Part shown: positions 1-7,217 of the stretch, piece after piece
Layout: every line of letters begins with the position of its first letter
How positions within the stretch are numbered: position 1 is the first letter of the stretch
NCBI GenBank assembly: GCA_900542115.1
Contig: UQMC01000003.1
Coordinates: 1 to 32,840, forward strand
DNA: 32,840 bases
Reading direction: 5' to 3'
From: an uncultured Oscillibacter sp.
GTDB taxonomy: Bacteria > Bacillota > Clostridia > Oscillospirales > Oscillospiraceae
Translations under genes and position numbers: made by a program
The notes under the pieces: generated by a model
What the model saw: the letters and a program-made list of their open reading frames with translations, nothing else
The model's database searches: none
What the model was told of the DNA's origin: nothing

Positions 1-35
1 CTACACTCTTTCCCTACACGACGCTCTTCCGATCT
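1..35 (+). other. Illumina adapter sequence (artefact)
   Basis: These 35 bases are the 3' part of the Illumina TruSeq universal/read-1 adapter, ending in the familiar GCTCTTCCGATCT. They are not part of the genome. The same 35 bases occur in reverse complement at 32790-32824, so the window has an artificial terminal inverted repeat. The real sequence begins at 36, inside luxS. Confidence 0.98.
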
Positions 36-389
36 GACCTGCTGTCCAACAGCGAGCTGCACTCCACGGAGCATCTGGTGGCCACAGCGCTGCGGAACGG
101 AGAGGCAAAAGAGGCCGTGATCTACTTTGGCCCCATGGGCTGTCAGACTGGATTTTTCTTCCTGTTCGATGAGCGGAAGCTCACGTTGGAGGGCGCGGTG
201 GCGCTGATGAAAAAGGCCTTTGCCGAGGCGGCGGCCTTTGAGGGGGAAATGCCCGGAAAAAGCCCCATTGAATGCGGAAATTACATCAATCTGGACGTGG
301 AGACCGGCCGGGCTGTCTGCCGGTGGTACAGTGAGCTTATTCGGGACTGGACCGTGGAGCGGCTGTCCTACGATTGGCAGGGTAAATAA
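36..389 (+). CDS. luxS: S-ribosylhomocysteine lyase LuxS, 5'-truncated
   Basis: This is the C-terminal 117 residues of LuxS, the metalloenzyme that splits S-ribosylhomocysteine into homocysteine and the autoinducer-2 precursor DPD. The frame is open from the first base after the adapter. It begins with the zinc-binding HxxEH motif (HSTEH, codons at 60-74), followed by PMGCQTGF, which carries the catalytic cysteine, and ECGNY, which supplies the third metal ligand. The family is usually about 150-160 residues, so roughly the first 45 are missing. The GTG at 78 is internal and is not the start. The stop is TAA at 387-389. Assignment is firm; the truncation comes from the contig edge and says nothing about the gene's state in the genome. 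Confidence 0.95.
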   Translation, partial: DLLSNSELHSTEHLVATALRNGEAKEAVIYFGPMGCQTGFFFLFDERKLTLEGAVALMKKAFAEAAAFEGEMPGKSPIECGNYINLDVETGRAVCRWYSELIRDWTVERLSYDWQGK

Positions 390-420
390 GCGCCGGAGCG
401 GCATTTGCTGAAAATTGTTG

Positions 421-448
421 TTGACAAATGGCGCAAAGCCGCTATAAT
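421..448 (+). promoter_or_regulatory. SigA-type promoter of the T-box aminotransferase operon
   Basis: A perfect -35 TTGACA (421-426) and a perfect -10 TATAAT (443-448) are separated by 16 bases. Transcription would start near 455, just ahead of the T-box leader. Confidence 0.85.
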
Positions 449-454
449 AGGTTC

Positions 455-698
455 AAACCGATAAAGGCTATGACAAAGTCAGCTGCTTAACACCGCACGG
501 CAAGCGAGAGGGGACAGTGGAAGCCCTCAGTGCAGGAAAGGCAGCGCGCCGCTTTGGAGCAGCCCGCGAGGAGCGGGACGGTTCATCCCCGTTACGAGAT
601 GACATGAGATATTCCCGCCGTGCGCGCAGCGGGGATAGATCAGGGTGGTACCGTGGATATTTTTCGCCCCTGACAGTTGTCAGGGGCGATTTTATTTT
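455..698 (+). promoter_or_regulatory. T-box riboswitch leader
   Basis: The 340 bases between luxS and the aminotransferase hold a tRNA-sensing T-box leader. The diagnostic T-box element AGGGTGGTACCGTGG lies at 643-656, and a conserved-looking TTTGGAGC follows the probable stem I. A stem I is suggested by GCTGC (483-487) pairing with GCAGC near 545, with a GAGAG segment between. Uncharged tRNA would pair its NCCA end with TGGT (646-649) and favour the antiterminator; charged tRNA leaves the terminator at 664-698. The base opposite the tRNA discriminator is U, which fits a tRNA with discriminator A. I could not fix the specifier codon by eye. An open frame runs through the leader from 517, but it is RNA, not protein. 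Confidence 0.85.
664..698 (+). terminator. T-box regulated intrinsic terminator
   Basis: A 10-bp perfect stem, CGCCCCTGAC (665-674) with GTCAGGGGCG (679-688), has a 4-base loop and is followed by TTTTATTTT. It lies directly downstream of the T-box element, where the regulated terminator is expected. Confidence 0.88.
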
Positions 699-729
699 AG
701 CTTTTCAGCTTGTAAGGAGGAGTTTTCCC

Positions 730-1932
730 ATGAGATTTTCCAGTAAAGTGCAGAAATGCCAGTTGTCCCCCGTGCGTAAGTTTAATCCCTGCGCCGAGGC
801 AGCGGCGGCACAGGGCCGGATGATCTATCATCTGAATATCGGCCAGCCGGATGTGAAAACGCCGGAGGCCTTTTACGAGGCGATCCGTGATTTCAAGGCC
901 GAAACGCTGGAATATGCGCCCGCTCCCGGCCTGCCGGCACACATCGAGGCGGTGCAGGCGTATTACGCAAAGCTGGGTGTGAAGCTGGATAAGGATGACA
1001 TTCTGGCAACCTCCGGCGGCGGCGAGGCGCTGGAGTTCATCCTCGCCTGCATTCTGGACGAGGGGGACGAGCTGCTGGTGCCGGAACCCTATTACGCTAA
1101 CTACAATACTTTCGCCTACATGACCGGCGGCAAAATTCATCCCATCCCCACCTCTGCCGAAAACGGCTACCATTACGCGGAGCGCTCCCTCATTGAGCCG
1201 CACATCAACGCCCACACCCGGGGTATTTTGATTTCCAATCCCGGCAACCCCACCGGCGTGGTGCTCACCCGGGAGGAAATGCGCCTCATCGCGGACATCG
1301 TAAAGGAGCACGATTTGTTCCTTGTGGCGGACGAGGTGTACCGGGAGTTCATCTATGACGATGAGCCGATGGGCTCCTTCGGCGAGCTGGAGGATGTGAA
1401 GGACCGTGTGATTTTGGTGGACTCCGTTTCCAAGCGCTTCTCCGCCTGTGGCGCGCGGGTGGGCTCCATTATCTGCCGGAATAAGGAGTTCATGGCCGAG
1501 GCGCTGAAGCTGTGTCAGGGACGTCTTTGCAGCGCCACCATCGATCAGGTGGGCGCCGCCGCCATGTACCGCTCTGTGACGCCGGACTACTTCAAGGCGG
1601 TGCGGGACGAATACAAGAAGCGGCGGGACACCGTGGTAGAGGAGCTTGGTAAGCTCCCCGGCGTGAAGTTCGATGTTCCCGACGGCGCGTTCTACATGAT
1701 GGTGACGCTGCCGGTGGACGATGTGGAAAAGCTCCAGTATTTTCTGCTGGAGGAATTTGAGGACAACGGCGAGACTGTGATGTACGCCCCCGGCAGCGGC
1801 TTCTATGCCGACCCGGACGATGGCCGCTGTGAGGTTCGCATTGCCTATGTCCATAACTGCGAGTATCTGCGCCGGGCCATTGAACTGCTGGGCCGGGGCA
1901 TCGCGGCATACAACAGGAAAAGGGGCGTGTAA
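730..1932 (+). CDS. PLP-dependent class I/II aminotransferase
   Basis: This 400-residue fold-type I aminotransferase transfers an amino group between an amino acid and a 2-oxo acid using pyridoxal phosphate. It shows NPGNPTG (from N170), DEVY with the PLP-pyridine Asp201, and the Schiff-base lysine in SVSKRF (K235), followed by a conserved Arg243 in GARVGS. Length and motif order are normal for the AspC/AspB group. The start is the ATG at 730, preceded by AAGGAGG at 714-720. A GTG 213 bases upstream would extend the frame through the T-box and is rejected. The T-box means expression should rise when one aminoacyl-tRNA is undercharged, so the enzyme probably makes that amino acid. The discriminator-A inference argues against Asp or Asn and is compatible with Ala, Tyr, Phe or branched-chain amino acids. 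Substrate is unknown. Confidence 0.9.
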   Translation: MRFSSKVQKCQLSPVRKFNPCAEAAAAQGRMIYHLNIGQPDVKTPEAFYEAIRDFKAETLEYAPAPGLPAHIEAVQAYYAKLGVKLDKDDILATSGGGEALEFILACILDEGDELLVPEPYYANYNTFAYMTGGKIHPIPTSAENGYHYAERSLIEPHINAHTRGILISNPGNPTGVVLTREEMRLIADIVKEHDLFLVADEVYREFIYDDEPMGSFGELEDVKDRVILVDSVSKRFSACGARVGSIICRNKEFMAEALKLCQGRLCSATIDQVGAAAMYRSVTPDYFKAVRDEYKKRRDTVVEELGKLPGVKFDVPDGAFYMMVTLPVDDVEKLQYFLLEEFEDNGETVMYAPGSGFYADPDDGRCEVRIAYVHNCEYLRRAIELLGRGIAAYNRKRGV

Positions 1933-1934
1933 AA

Positions 1935-2222
1935 ATGCTGCGGCATATCGTAATGTGGAAGTTCCGTCCGGGGACCGAGGCGGAGCGGGACCTGTTTCTC
2001 ACGGGCCTTCAGGGCCTCTATGGCGTGATTCCGGAGCTGAAGAGCTGCCGGGTCCTCCGGGGCATGGAGGGCAGCGATTATGACGCCGTGCTCATTTCGG
2101 AGTTTGAGAATCGGGAGGCGCTGGAGCGCTACAAAAACGATCCCCGGCACAAGGCGGTCTCCGCGCTGTGCAAATCCATTCGGACGGACCGGGCGGCGGT
2201 GGATTGTCTGCTGCCGGACTGA
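1935..2222 (+). CDS. Dabb (stress-responsive A/B barrel) domain protein
   Basis: A 95-residue protein starting MLRHIVMWKFRPG, the typical opening of Dabb-domain proteins, which are dimeric ferredoxin-like alpha/beta barrels. The histidine of HIVMWKF and the later region SDYDAVLISEFENREALERY match the family's strands and helices. It starts 2 bases after the aminotransferase stop and so belongs to the same T-box-controlled transcript. The family has no single biochemical role; some members are small cyclases or decarboxylases, and most are uncharacterised. A link to amino-acid metabolism is inferred only from the operon. Confidence 0.8.
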   Translation: MLRHIVMWKFRPGTEAERDLFLTGLQGLYGVIPELKSCRVLRGMEGSDYDAVLISEFENREALERYKNDPRHKAVSALCKSIRTDRAAVDCLLPD

Positions 2223-2231
2223 GGTGATATG

Positions 2232-2286
2232 AAAACACCGACTGACGGAGGCGGCGTGCGCCGCACCTGTCAGCCGGTGTTTTTTT
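2232..2286. terminator. Bidirectional intrinsic terminator
   Basis: Arms AACACCGACTGAC and GTCAGCCGGTGTT pair with one bulge around a GC-rich inner hairpin (GGCGGCGTGCGCCGC). The T-run is on the plus side, and a matching A-run on the other side serves the convergent gene. It ends the aminotransferase-Dabb transcript and the MGMT-type gene on the minus strand. Confidence 0.85.
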
Positions 2287-2288
2287 GC

Positions 2289-2603
2289 TTAAAAGAGACC
2301 ATTCCACTGGCAGCGGGCAAGGTCTACCGTTCCCTCCGGGGTAAAGACAACGCCCTCCGCCTCCAGCAGCGCCCGCTGAGTGCCGGGGCCGTAGAGGTCA
2401 AAGCAGGATTTTGTGCCGCCGAAGCGGTCCACCACCCGATGACAGGGAACAGAGGGGTCACGGTTGGCGGCCATGGCGTAGCCTACGGTCCGGGCGCAGC
2501 GGGGCATCCCCGCAAGGCGCGCGACCTGTCCGTAGGTGGCCACGGTCCCGGCGGGGATATGGCGGACGATGTCATAAAAGCACTGAAAAATAAAACCGCT
2601 CAT
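2289..2603 (-). CDS. MGMT-family alkyl-cysteine-type DNA-binding protein
   Basis: A 104-residue protein equivalent to the C-terminal domain of O6-methylguanine-DNA methyltransferase. It has the helix-turn-helix region (YGQVARLAG), the arginine-finger segment RTVGYAM (R38) and the reactive motif PCHR (C54) that accepts an alkyl group from damaged DNA. Retention of the cysteine separates it from alkyltransferase-like proteins, where it is Trp. It lacks the N-terminal ribonuclease-like domain of full Ogt (about 165 residues), so it is a single-domain member and true repair activity is uncertain. The start at 2603 (MSGFIFQCF) is chosen over one 90 bases upstream because AGGAGG sits just before it. 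It is transcribed alone, divergent from the NUDIX gene. Confidence 0.85.
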   Translation of the reverse strand: MSGFIFQCFYDIVRHIPAGTVATYGQVARLAGMPRCARTVGYAMAANRDPSVPCHRVVDRFGGTKSCFDLYGPGTQRALLEAEGVVFTPEGTVDLARCQWNGLF

Positions 2604-2629
2604 GGCCAAGCCTCCTGTTTTCAAGGGCA

Positions 2630-2658
2630 ATAATACCACAGCGCTGCCAAAACCGCAA
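2630..2658 (-). promoter_or_regulatory. Promoter of the MGMT-family gene
   Basis: On the minus strand, -35 TTGCGG (2658-2653) and -10 TATTAT (2635-2630) are 17 bases apart. The -10 lies about 27 bases upstream of the start codon. Confidence 0.6.
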
Positions 2659-2686
2659 GACGGAGGGCAAAATGGTTGGTTGGGCC

Positions 2687-2715
2687 TTTTCATTTTCGGC
2701 GCTTTCCTATATAAT
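2687..2715 (+). promoter_or_regulatory. Promoter of the NUDIX operon
   Basis: A perfect -10 TATAAT (2710-2715) has a weak -35 TTTTCA (2687-2692) at 17-base spacing, about 23 bases before the NUDIX start codon. Confidence 0.5.
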
Positions 2716-2737
2716 AAGGTAGAAAGGATGTGGGCTC

Positions 2738-3214
2738 ATGCTGCAATCAACGCTGTGCTATCTGGAACGGGGCGGAGCATATCTGATGCTCCACCGCGTA
2801 AAAAAGGAGCAGGACGCTAACCGGGATAAGTGGATCGGCGTCGGCGGAAAGTTTGAGGACAAGGAAAGCCCGGAGGACTGCCTTGTGCGGGAATGTTGGG
2901 AGGAAACGGGCCTGACGCTGACGGAGTACCGCTACCGGGGCCTTGTGACCTTTGTGAATACGCAGTGGCCCACGGAATATATGCACCTGTTCACGGCAAC
3001 CGGCTGGACGGGAACGCCCCACCCCTGCGACGAGGGGGAGCTGGAATGGCTTCCCAAGGCGGAGCTGAGGAAGCTGCCCATGTGGGCGGGAGACCGCATT
3101 TTTCTGCGGCTGCTGGATTCCGACGAGCCGTTTTTCTCGCTGAAGCTGTGCTATGACGGGGAGCGGCTGCTGTCGGCGGTGCTGAACGGAAAGCCCTTGG
3201 AGGTTGAGGCATGA
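2738..3214 (+). CDS. NUDIX hydrolase, MutT/8-oxo-dGTPase type
   Basis: A 158-residue NUDIX pyrophosphohydrolase. The box is complete: G37, five residues, E43, seven residues, then REC-W-EE-T-GL (R51-L59), which supplies the Mg2+-binding glutamates. The surrounding sequence (LMLHRVKKEQDANRDKW before the box and a W-P-T-E-Y-M-H strand after it) resembles the short MutT-like proteins annotated as 8-oxo-dGTP diphosphatase in Firmicutes. The family cleaves nucleoside diphosphates linked to another group; the substrate here is unproven. The start ATG at 2738 follows AAAGGATG. The 3' end overlaps the next gene by 4 bases (ATGA), so the two are translationally coupled. Confidence 0.88.
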   Translation: MLQSTLCYLERGGAYLMLHRVKKEQDANRDKWIGVGGKFEDKESPEDCLVRECWEETGLTLTEYRYRGLVTFVNTQWPTEYMHLFTATGWTGTPHPCDEGELEWLPKAELRKLPMWAGDRIFLRLLDSDEPFFSLKLCYDGERLLSAVLNGKPLEVEA

Positions 3215-3558
3215 AGAAAATTTTGATGTTCGGATTTCGGGATTTAGGCGAGATCATGAAAATTGCGGCGGCGGCAGAGCGCTGCGGCGCGGAGCTTCAG
3301 CCGGTGGGCCGGGAGAGCTGCACTCTGACGCTGGAGGCGCTGTCCCAAGGGAAAACCGGCGGGGCATCGAGTGCGCCGATAGGGAAAATGCTGGTATTCT
3401 GCGGACTGGACCGGGAACTGGACACCCTTCTGGTGTCGCTGCGGCAGGCGGGTATCGTTTGTCTGAAGGCGGTGCTGACGCCGAATAACCGCACATGGAC
3501 GCCGGAACGGCTTTACCGGGAGCTGGAACGGGAGCGCCGGACCATGGGAGGACGGTAA
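3211..3558 (+). CDS. DUF3783-like hypothetical protein
   Basis: A 115-residue protein starting MKKILMFGF, with the later segment KAVLTPNNRTWTPERLYREL that recalls DUF3783, where a conserved L-T-x-x-N-x-x-W stretch precedes a final helix. The function of that family is not known. There is no signal peptide or membrane segment. It starts inside the stop of the NUDIX gene and ends one base before the DUF523 gene, so it is the middle member of a tight three-gene operon. The family assignment is from memory of the motif and is moderate. Confidence 0.65.
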   Translation: MKKILMFGFRDLGEIMKIAAAAERCGAELQPVGRESCTLTLEALSQGKTGGASSAPIGKMLVFCGLDRELDTLLVSLRQAGIVCLKAVLTPNNRTWTPERLYRELERERRTMGGR

Positions 3559-3559
3559 C

Positions 3560-3991
3560 ATGAAAATCCTGATTTCCGCCTGCCTTTTGGGAATCCCCTG
3601 CCGGTATGACGGAAAAGCCAAGCCCCAGCCGTGGGCGGAGGCGCTGGCGGGCAGGCATGACCTTGTACCGGTGTGCCCGGAGCAGTTGGGCGGACTGCCA
3701 ACGCCCCGGACACCCTCGGAGCGGCGGGGGGACCGTGTGGTGATGAACACCGGCGCGGATGTGACGGAGCAGTACCGCCGGGGCGCGGAGGCCGCGCTGC
3801 GGCTGTGCCGCCTGACGGGCTGCGAGGCGGCGATTTTGAAGGAGCGAAGCCCCTCCTGTGGCTGCGGCGAAATCTATGACGGCAGTTTTTCCGGCACCCT
3901 GACCGCCGGGGATGGGGTCACGGCGGAGCTGCTGAGGAAAAACGGCGTTCCCGTGTACGGGGAGAGCCATGTGGCCGCGCTTTTGGACTGA
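3560..3991 (+). CDS. DUF523 (YbbK-like) protein
   Basis: A 143-residue cytoplasmic protein with all the landmarks of DUF523: SACLLGIPCRYDG at the N-terminus, the block CPEQLGGLPTPR, and LKERSPSCG near residue 95. Several invariant cysteines suggest metal or thiol chemistry, but the biochemical role of the family is unknown. It starts at ATG 3560, one base after the previous stop, with GGAGG upstream. It is the last gene of the NUDIX operon. No clear intrinsic terminator is visible between its stop and the pilus promoter 45 bases further on. Confidence 0.85.
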   Translation: MKILISACLLGIPCRYDGKAKPQPWAEALAGRHDLVPVCPEQLGGLPTPRTPSERRGDRVVMNTGADVTEQYRRGAEAALRLCRLTGCEAAILKERSPSCGCGEIYDGSFSGTLTAGDGVTAELLRKNGVPVYGESHVAALLD

Positions 3992-4035
3992 GAAACGAAA
4001 AAGCGGATTTTTTGGCGCAAATTCACGATTTTTGC

Positions 4036-4064
4036 TTGACGGAAGGGACAGTTTGCTTTACAAT
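4036..4064 (+). promoter_or_regulatory. Promoter of the type IV pilus operon
   Basis: -35 TTGACG (4036-4041) and -10 TACAAT (4059-4064) are exactly 17 bases apart, each one mismatch from consensus. The predicted start near 4071 leaves a leader of about 190 bases that contains the c-di-GMP riboswitch. Confidence 0.82.
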
Positions 4065-4077
4065 AACTACTATTAAG

Positions 4078-4097
4078 AAACGGAAACACTTCCGTTT
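4078..4097 (+). other. 5'-end stem-loop of the pilus mRNA
   Basis: AAACGGAA (4078-4085) and TTCCGTTT (4090-4097) form a perfect 8-bp stem with an ACAC loop. It lies within about 10 bases of the predicted transcription start and ahead of the riboswitch. A 5' stem-loop in this position often protects mRNA from decay; that role is inferred. Confidence 0.6.
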
Positions 4098-4107
4098 GAT
4101 ATGTGTA

Positions 4108-4195
4108 TATATTCGGCATACCTGCCGAAAGGCAGGGACGCAAAGCTATAGTGTCTAAATGAACGGAGCCGTTCACATGACAGACTGGCCGCAGC
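4108..4195 (+). promoter_or_regulatory. Cyclic-di-GMP-I (GEMM) riboswitch aptamer
   Basis: The segment has the conserved parts of the class-I c-di-GMP aptamer: GGCATACC before a CTGCC-GAAA-GGCAG stem with a GAAA tetraloop (4121-4135), the near-invariant GGGACGCAAAGC (4135-4146), a TCTAAATG tetraloop-receptor-like segment, a second stem AACGGAGCCGTT, and the 3' strand CATGACAGACTGGCCGCA. It sits between the promoter and pilB. The aptamer's 3' strand is also the 5' arm of a terminator (4179-4225), so ligand binding should block termination. This predicts that c-di-GMP turns on the pilus operon. Confidence 0.9.
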
Positions 4196-4230
4196 TTTTT
4201 TTCTGAGGCAAAGCGGCAGTCTGTCTTTTT
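4179..4230 (+). terminator. Riboswitch expression-platform terminator
   Basis: GACAGACTGGCCGC (4179-4192) pairs with GCGGCAGTCTGTC (4213-4225) with one bulge and is followed by five T (4226-4230). The 5' arm is the 3' half of the c-di-GMP aptamer, making the two folds mutually exclusive. Confidence 0.85.
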
Positions 4231-4262
4231 GCGATGTGCCGGTATTTTCTGGGGGTGTGGAT

Positions 4263-5954
4263 ATGGCCTATATGCGTTTGGGAGACTTGCTGATCAGCAC
4301 CGGCGCCATCTCCCGGGAACAGCTGGAGCAGGCGTTGGAGCTGCAGAAGGGGACAAAGCAGCGTCTGGGCGATGTACTGATTCAAAATGGCTTCATTACG
4401 GAGAAAAGGCTGATTGACGCGCTGAAAATTCAGCTCGGCATTGAATTTATTGACCTGACGAAGGTATCTCTTCCGATAGAGCTGGCGAAATTCGTGCCGA
4501 AGAACATCGCCCGGCGCTTCTGCGTGGTGCCGGTGCGGGCGGCGGCGGATACGCTGTACCTTGCCATGAGCGACCCGCTGGACTTCATGGCGCAGGAGGA
4601 GGTCAAGGCCGCCTCCCGGAAGCGAGTCATTCCCATGATTGCCACCCGCAAGGCAGTGGAGCAGGCCATCGGCCGGCTCTACAGCAATGAGGGCACGGCG
4701 AAGATCGTGGAGGAAATGAAGCGCGAGGTAGGTGTGGACATTGATGCCGCGCCCCGGCCCGCCGCGCGGGAGCAGCAGGAGGGCAACTCCGCCCCCACCA
4801 TCCAGTTTGTCAACGCCCTCATCGAGCGGGCCTTTGACGAGCGGGCCAGCGACATCCATCTGGAGCCGCAGGCAGAGGAAATGGTGGTGCGGATGCGCGT
4901 GGACGGTCTGCTGCACCAGATGCTCACCGTTCCCGCCGATTTGAAGAACATGGTGGTTTCCCGCCTGAAGATCATGGGCAGCATGGACATTGCCGAGCGC
5001 CGTGTGCCGCAGGACGGACACACCACCGTGCAGGTGCGGGGCCATGTGATAGACCTGCGTATTTCCACAATTCCCACGGTGTACGGCGAAAAGCTGGTGC
5101 TGCGCCTTTTGGACAAGTCCTCCCAGAACCTCACCAAAACCGGCCTCGGCTTTGAGGGCCGTGACCTTGAAAAATACGAGGCATTGCTGAAAAACAGCGG
5201 CGGTGTTATTCTGCTGGTGGGCCCCACCGGCTCCGGTAAGTCCACCACCATGTGCGTGATGCTGCAGGACCTGGACCGGGAGGAGGTCAACATCGTGACG
5301 CTGGAGGACCCGGTGGAGTATTACATCCCCGGCGTGAACCAGTGCCAAATCAACGAAAAGACCGGCATGACCTTTGCCAGCGGCCTGCGCTCCATTTTGC
5401 GTCAGGACCCGGACATCATCGCCGTGGGCGAGATTCGCGACAGCGAAACCGCCCATATTGCCATCCGGGCCGCCATCACCGGCCATCTGGTGCTGAGCAC
5501 TCTGCATACCAATGACGCTATTTCCGCCGTGACCCGTTTGCGGGACATGGGCGTGGAGCCGTGGCTCATTTCCGGCGCGCTGCGGGGCGTCATCTCCCAG
5601 CGATTGGTGCGGAAGATCTGTCCCCACTGCAAGCGGGCCTACAAGCCGCCTATTGAGGAGCTGGAGGCCCTCGGTCTGCCGCAGGATGACAGCACCGTCT
5701 TCTACCGGGGCGAGGGCTGTCCGGAGTGCCATCACACCGGCTACATCGGCCGCCGGGCGGCGTTGGAAATCCTTGTGGTGAACAGCAAGCTGGGGCATTT
5801 GATCGGCCGGGGCGCGGAGACGGAGGAGTTGTCCGCCGCCGCAAGGGAAAACGGCTTTGTCACCATGCGGGAGAGCTGCCAGCATCTGGTGCTGAGCGGC
5901 ATCACCACAGTGGAGGAGGCCGCCCGCGTTATTACCAGCACGGCGGAGGATTAA
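4263..5954 (+). CDS. pilB: Type IV pilus assembly ATPase PilB with MshEN domain
   Basis: A 563-residue extension ATPase that powers pilin polymerisation at the inner face of the membrane. The N-terminus carries two tandem 24-residue MshEN motifs, R5-Q28 (RLGDLLISTG...) and R34-Q57 (RLGDVLIQNG...), separated by exactly five residues, the arrangement that binds c-di-GMP in Vibrio MshE. The C-terminal motor has Walker A GPTGSGKST (320-328, K326), the Walker B region with GEIRD (389-393), and two zinc-binding CxxC pairs (C453/C456, C486/C489). The ATG at 4263 is preferred over the in-frame GTG at 4236 because the MshEN motif begins right after it and GGGGGTG precedes it. It is the first gene of the operon, directly under riboswitch control. 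No second ATPase (PilT) is in the window. Confidence 0.96.
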   Translation: MAYMRLGDLLISTGAISREQLEQALELQKGTKQRLGDVLIQNGFITEKRLIDALKIQLGIEFIDLTKVSLPIELAKFVPKNIARRFCVVPVRAAADTLYLAMSDPLDFMAQEEVKAASRKRVIPMIATRKAVEQAIGRLYSNEGTAKIVEEMKREVGVDIDAAPRPAAREQQEGNSAPTIQFVNALIERAFDERASDIHLEPQAEEMVVRMRVDGLLHQMLTVPADLKNMVVSRLKIMGSMDIAERRVPQDGHTTVQVRGHVIDLRISTIPTVYGEKLVLRLLDKSSQNLTKTGLGFEGRDLEKYEALLKNSGGVILLVGPTGSGKSTTMCVMLQDLDREEVNIVTLEDPVEYYIPGVNQCQINEKTGMTFASGLRSILRQDPDIIAVGEIRDSETAHIAIRAAITGHLVLSTLHTNDAISAVTRLRDMGVEPWLISGALRGVISQRLVRKICPHCKRAYKPPIEELEALGLPQDDSTVFYRGEGCPECHHTGYIGRRAALEILVVNSKLGHLIGRGAETEELSAAARENGFVTMRESCQHLVLSGITTVEEAARVITSTAED

Positions 5955-5991
5955 AGAAACCAAAGCATAACCGGGAAAGGAGGGAGCGGAT

Positions 5992-7206
5992 ATGACCACT
6001 TATCGCTACCGGGGCCAGAGCCTTGACGGGGCGAAGGTCACCGGCGTCATTCGGGCTTATGACGAATTTGAGGCGGTGTCCCAACTGCGGGACCGCTGCG
6101 CATTCATCACCAAAATCGAGCCGGTAAAGGAAAAACAGGGCAATCCGCTTACCCGCCCCGTCAATACCCGCATCAGGGAAAAGGAGCTGGCGATGCTCTG
6201 TTCCCAGCTCTCCATTCTGCTCTCCTCGGGCCTGACCGCGCTGCGGTGTCTGCAAATGGTGGCCACTCAGACCCGGAACAAGCAGCTCCGTCGCGCGCTG
6301 GAAAAGGCGGCGGAGGAGGTGGGCGCGGGCCGCTCCATGGCGGACAGCCTCGAAAGCAACCGGGAGGTGCGCTTTCCCGCCACGTTTGTGGAGACCGTCC
6401 GGGCCGGTGAGCAGTCCGGCTCGCTGGAGGCGTGTCTGCAGCGGCTGCAGGGCTACTATGAGCGCTCCTCCACGGCCAGGGCCAAGGTGGTCAGCGCCAT
6501 GACCTATCCGGCTATGGTCATCGTCACGGCCATTGTGGTTGTCATCATCGTGATGGTAAAGGCCGTTCCGGCCTTTACGAATACATTTGCCGAGCTTGGC
6601 TCGGACATTCCCGCCATTACCAGGGGCCTCATGGCTGTCAGCGGCTTTTTCGTCAAGTGGTGGTGGGTGCTGGTGCTGCTGGTGGCCGCGGCGGGCATCG
6701 GCTATTACAGCTTTCGCCGCACGGAGCGGGGCCGCATCGTGCTGGCGAACTACGCCCTGACCCGCTCGCCCCTGCGGCGGCTGCGGACCATGAGCGCCTC
6801 CGGCCAGTTTGCCGCCGCCCTGTCCGCCATGCTGTCCGCCGGTCTGCCGATGCCGAAGGCGCTGTCGGTGGCCGGAGAGGTCTCCGGCAATTATATGTTC
6901 GCGCTGGCTGCCGGTAAGGTGCGGCAGAGCGTGGAGCGGGGCCGCACCGTGGCCGAGGGCATGGGCGAGGTAAAGCTGTTTCCCCCCATGCTGCGGGAAA
7001 TGATCGGCGTGGGCGAAAGCTCCGGCACGCTGGTGGACACGCTGGACGTTGTGGCCCAGTATTTCAACAGCGAGGTGGAGACCATCACAAACCGCCTGCT
7101 GGCGGTGCTGGAGCCGGTCATTACCATCGGCCTTGCGGTCATTGTTATGGTGCTGCTGCTGGCGGTGTATCTGCCAATGTTCAGTATGTACGGTTCCATG
7201 GCGTAA
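5992..7206 (+). CDS. pilC: Type IV pilus inner-membrane platform protein PilC
   Basis: A 404-residue polytopic membrane protein of the PilC/GspF family, which couples the PilB motor to pilin extraction from the membrane. The N-terminal YRYRGQSLDGAKVTG is typical. Two repeats of the T2SF domain follow, at about 65-190 and 270-390, each with the pattern of an amphipathic bundle followed by a hydrophobic span (AMVIVTAIVVVIIVMV; near the end ITIGLAVIVMVLLLAVYLPMF). The FVETVRAGEQSGSLE and MIGVGESSGTLVDTL segments are the conserved G-E-x-S-G elements of the two repeats. ATG 5992 follows AAAGGAGGG. It lies 37 bases after pilB. Confidence 0.95.
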   Translation: MTTYRYRGQSLDGAKVTGVIRAYDEFEAVSQLRDRCAFITKIEPVKEKQGNPLTRPVNTRIREKELAMLCSQLSILLSSGLTALRCLQMVATQTRNKQLRRALEKAAEEVGAGRSMADSLESNREVRFPATFVETVRAGEQSGSLEACLQRLQGYYERSSTARAKVVSAMTYPAMVIVTAIVVVIIVMVKAVPAFTNTFAELGSDIPAITRGLMAVSGFFVKWWWVLVLLVAAAGIGYYSFRRTERGRIVLANYALTRSPLRRLRTMSASGQFAAALSAMLSAGLPMPKALSVAGEVSGNYMFALAAGKVRQSVERGRTVAEGMGEVKLFPPMLREMIGVGESSGTLVDTLDVVAQYFNSEVETITNRLLAVLEPVITIGLAVIVMVLLLAVYLPMFSMYGSMA

Positions 7207-7217
7207 TACGGTATCCT

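Noticed and set aside
535..570. T-box specifier codon
   Set aside because: Several frames around the GCAGCGCGCCGC stretch are possible and I could not fold stem I with enough certainty to choose one.
517..729. N-terminal extension of the aminotransferase by 71 codons from a GTG
   Set aside because: The stretch is the T-box leader with its terminator; a good ribosome site and family-like start are at 730.
2601..2693. Longer N-terminus of the MGMT-family protein
   Set aside because: The extra 30 residues do not match the family, and the clear AGGAGG lies just before the ATG at 2603.
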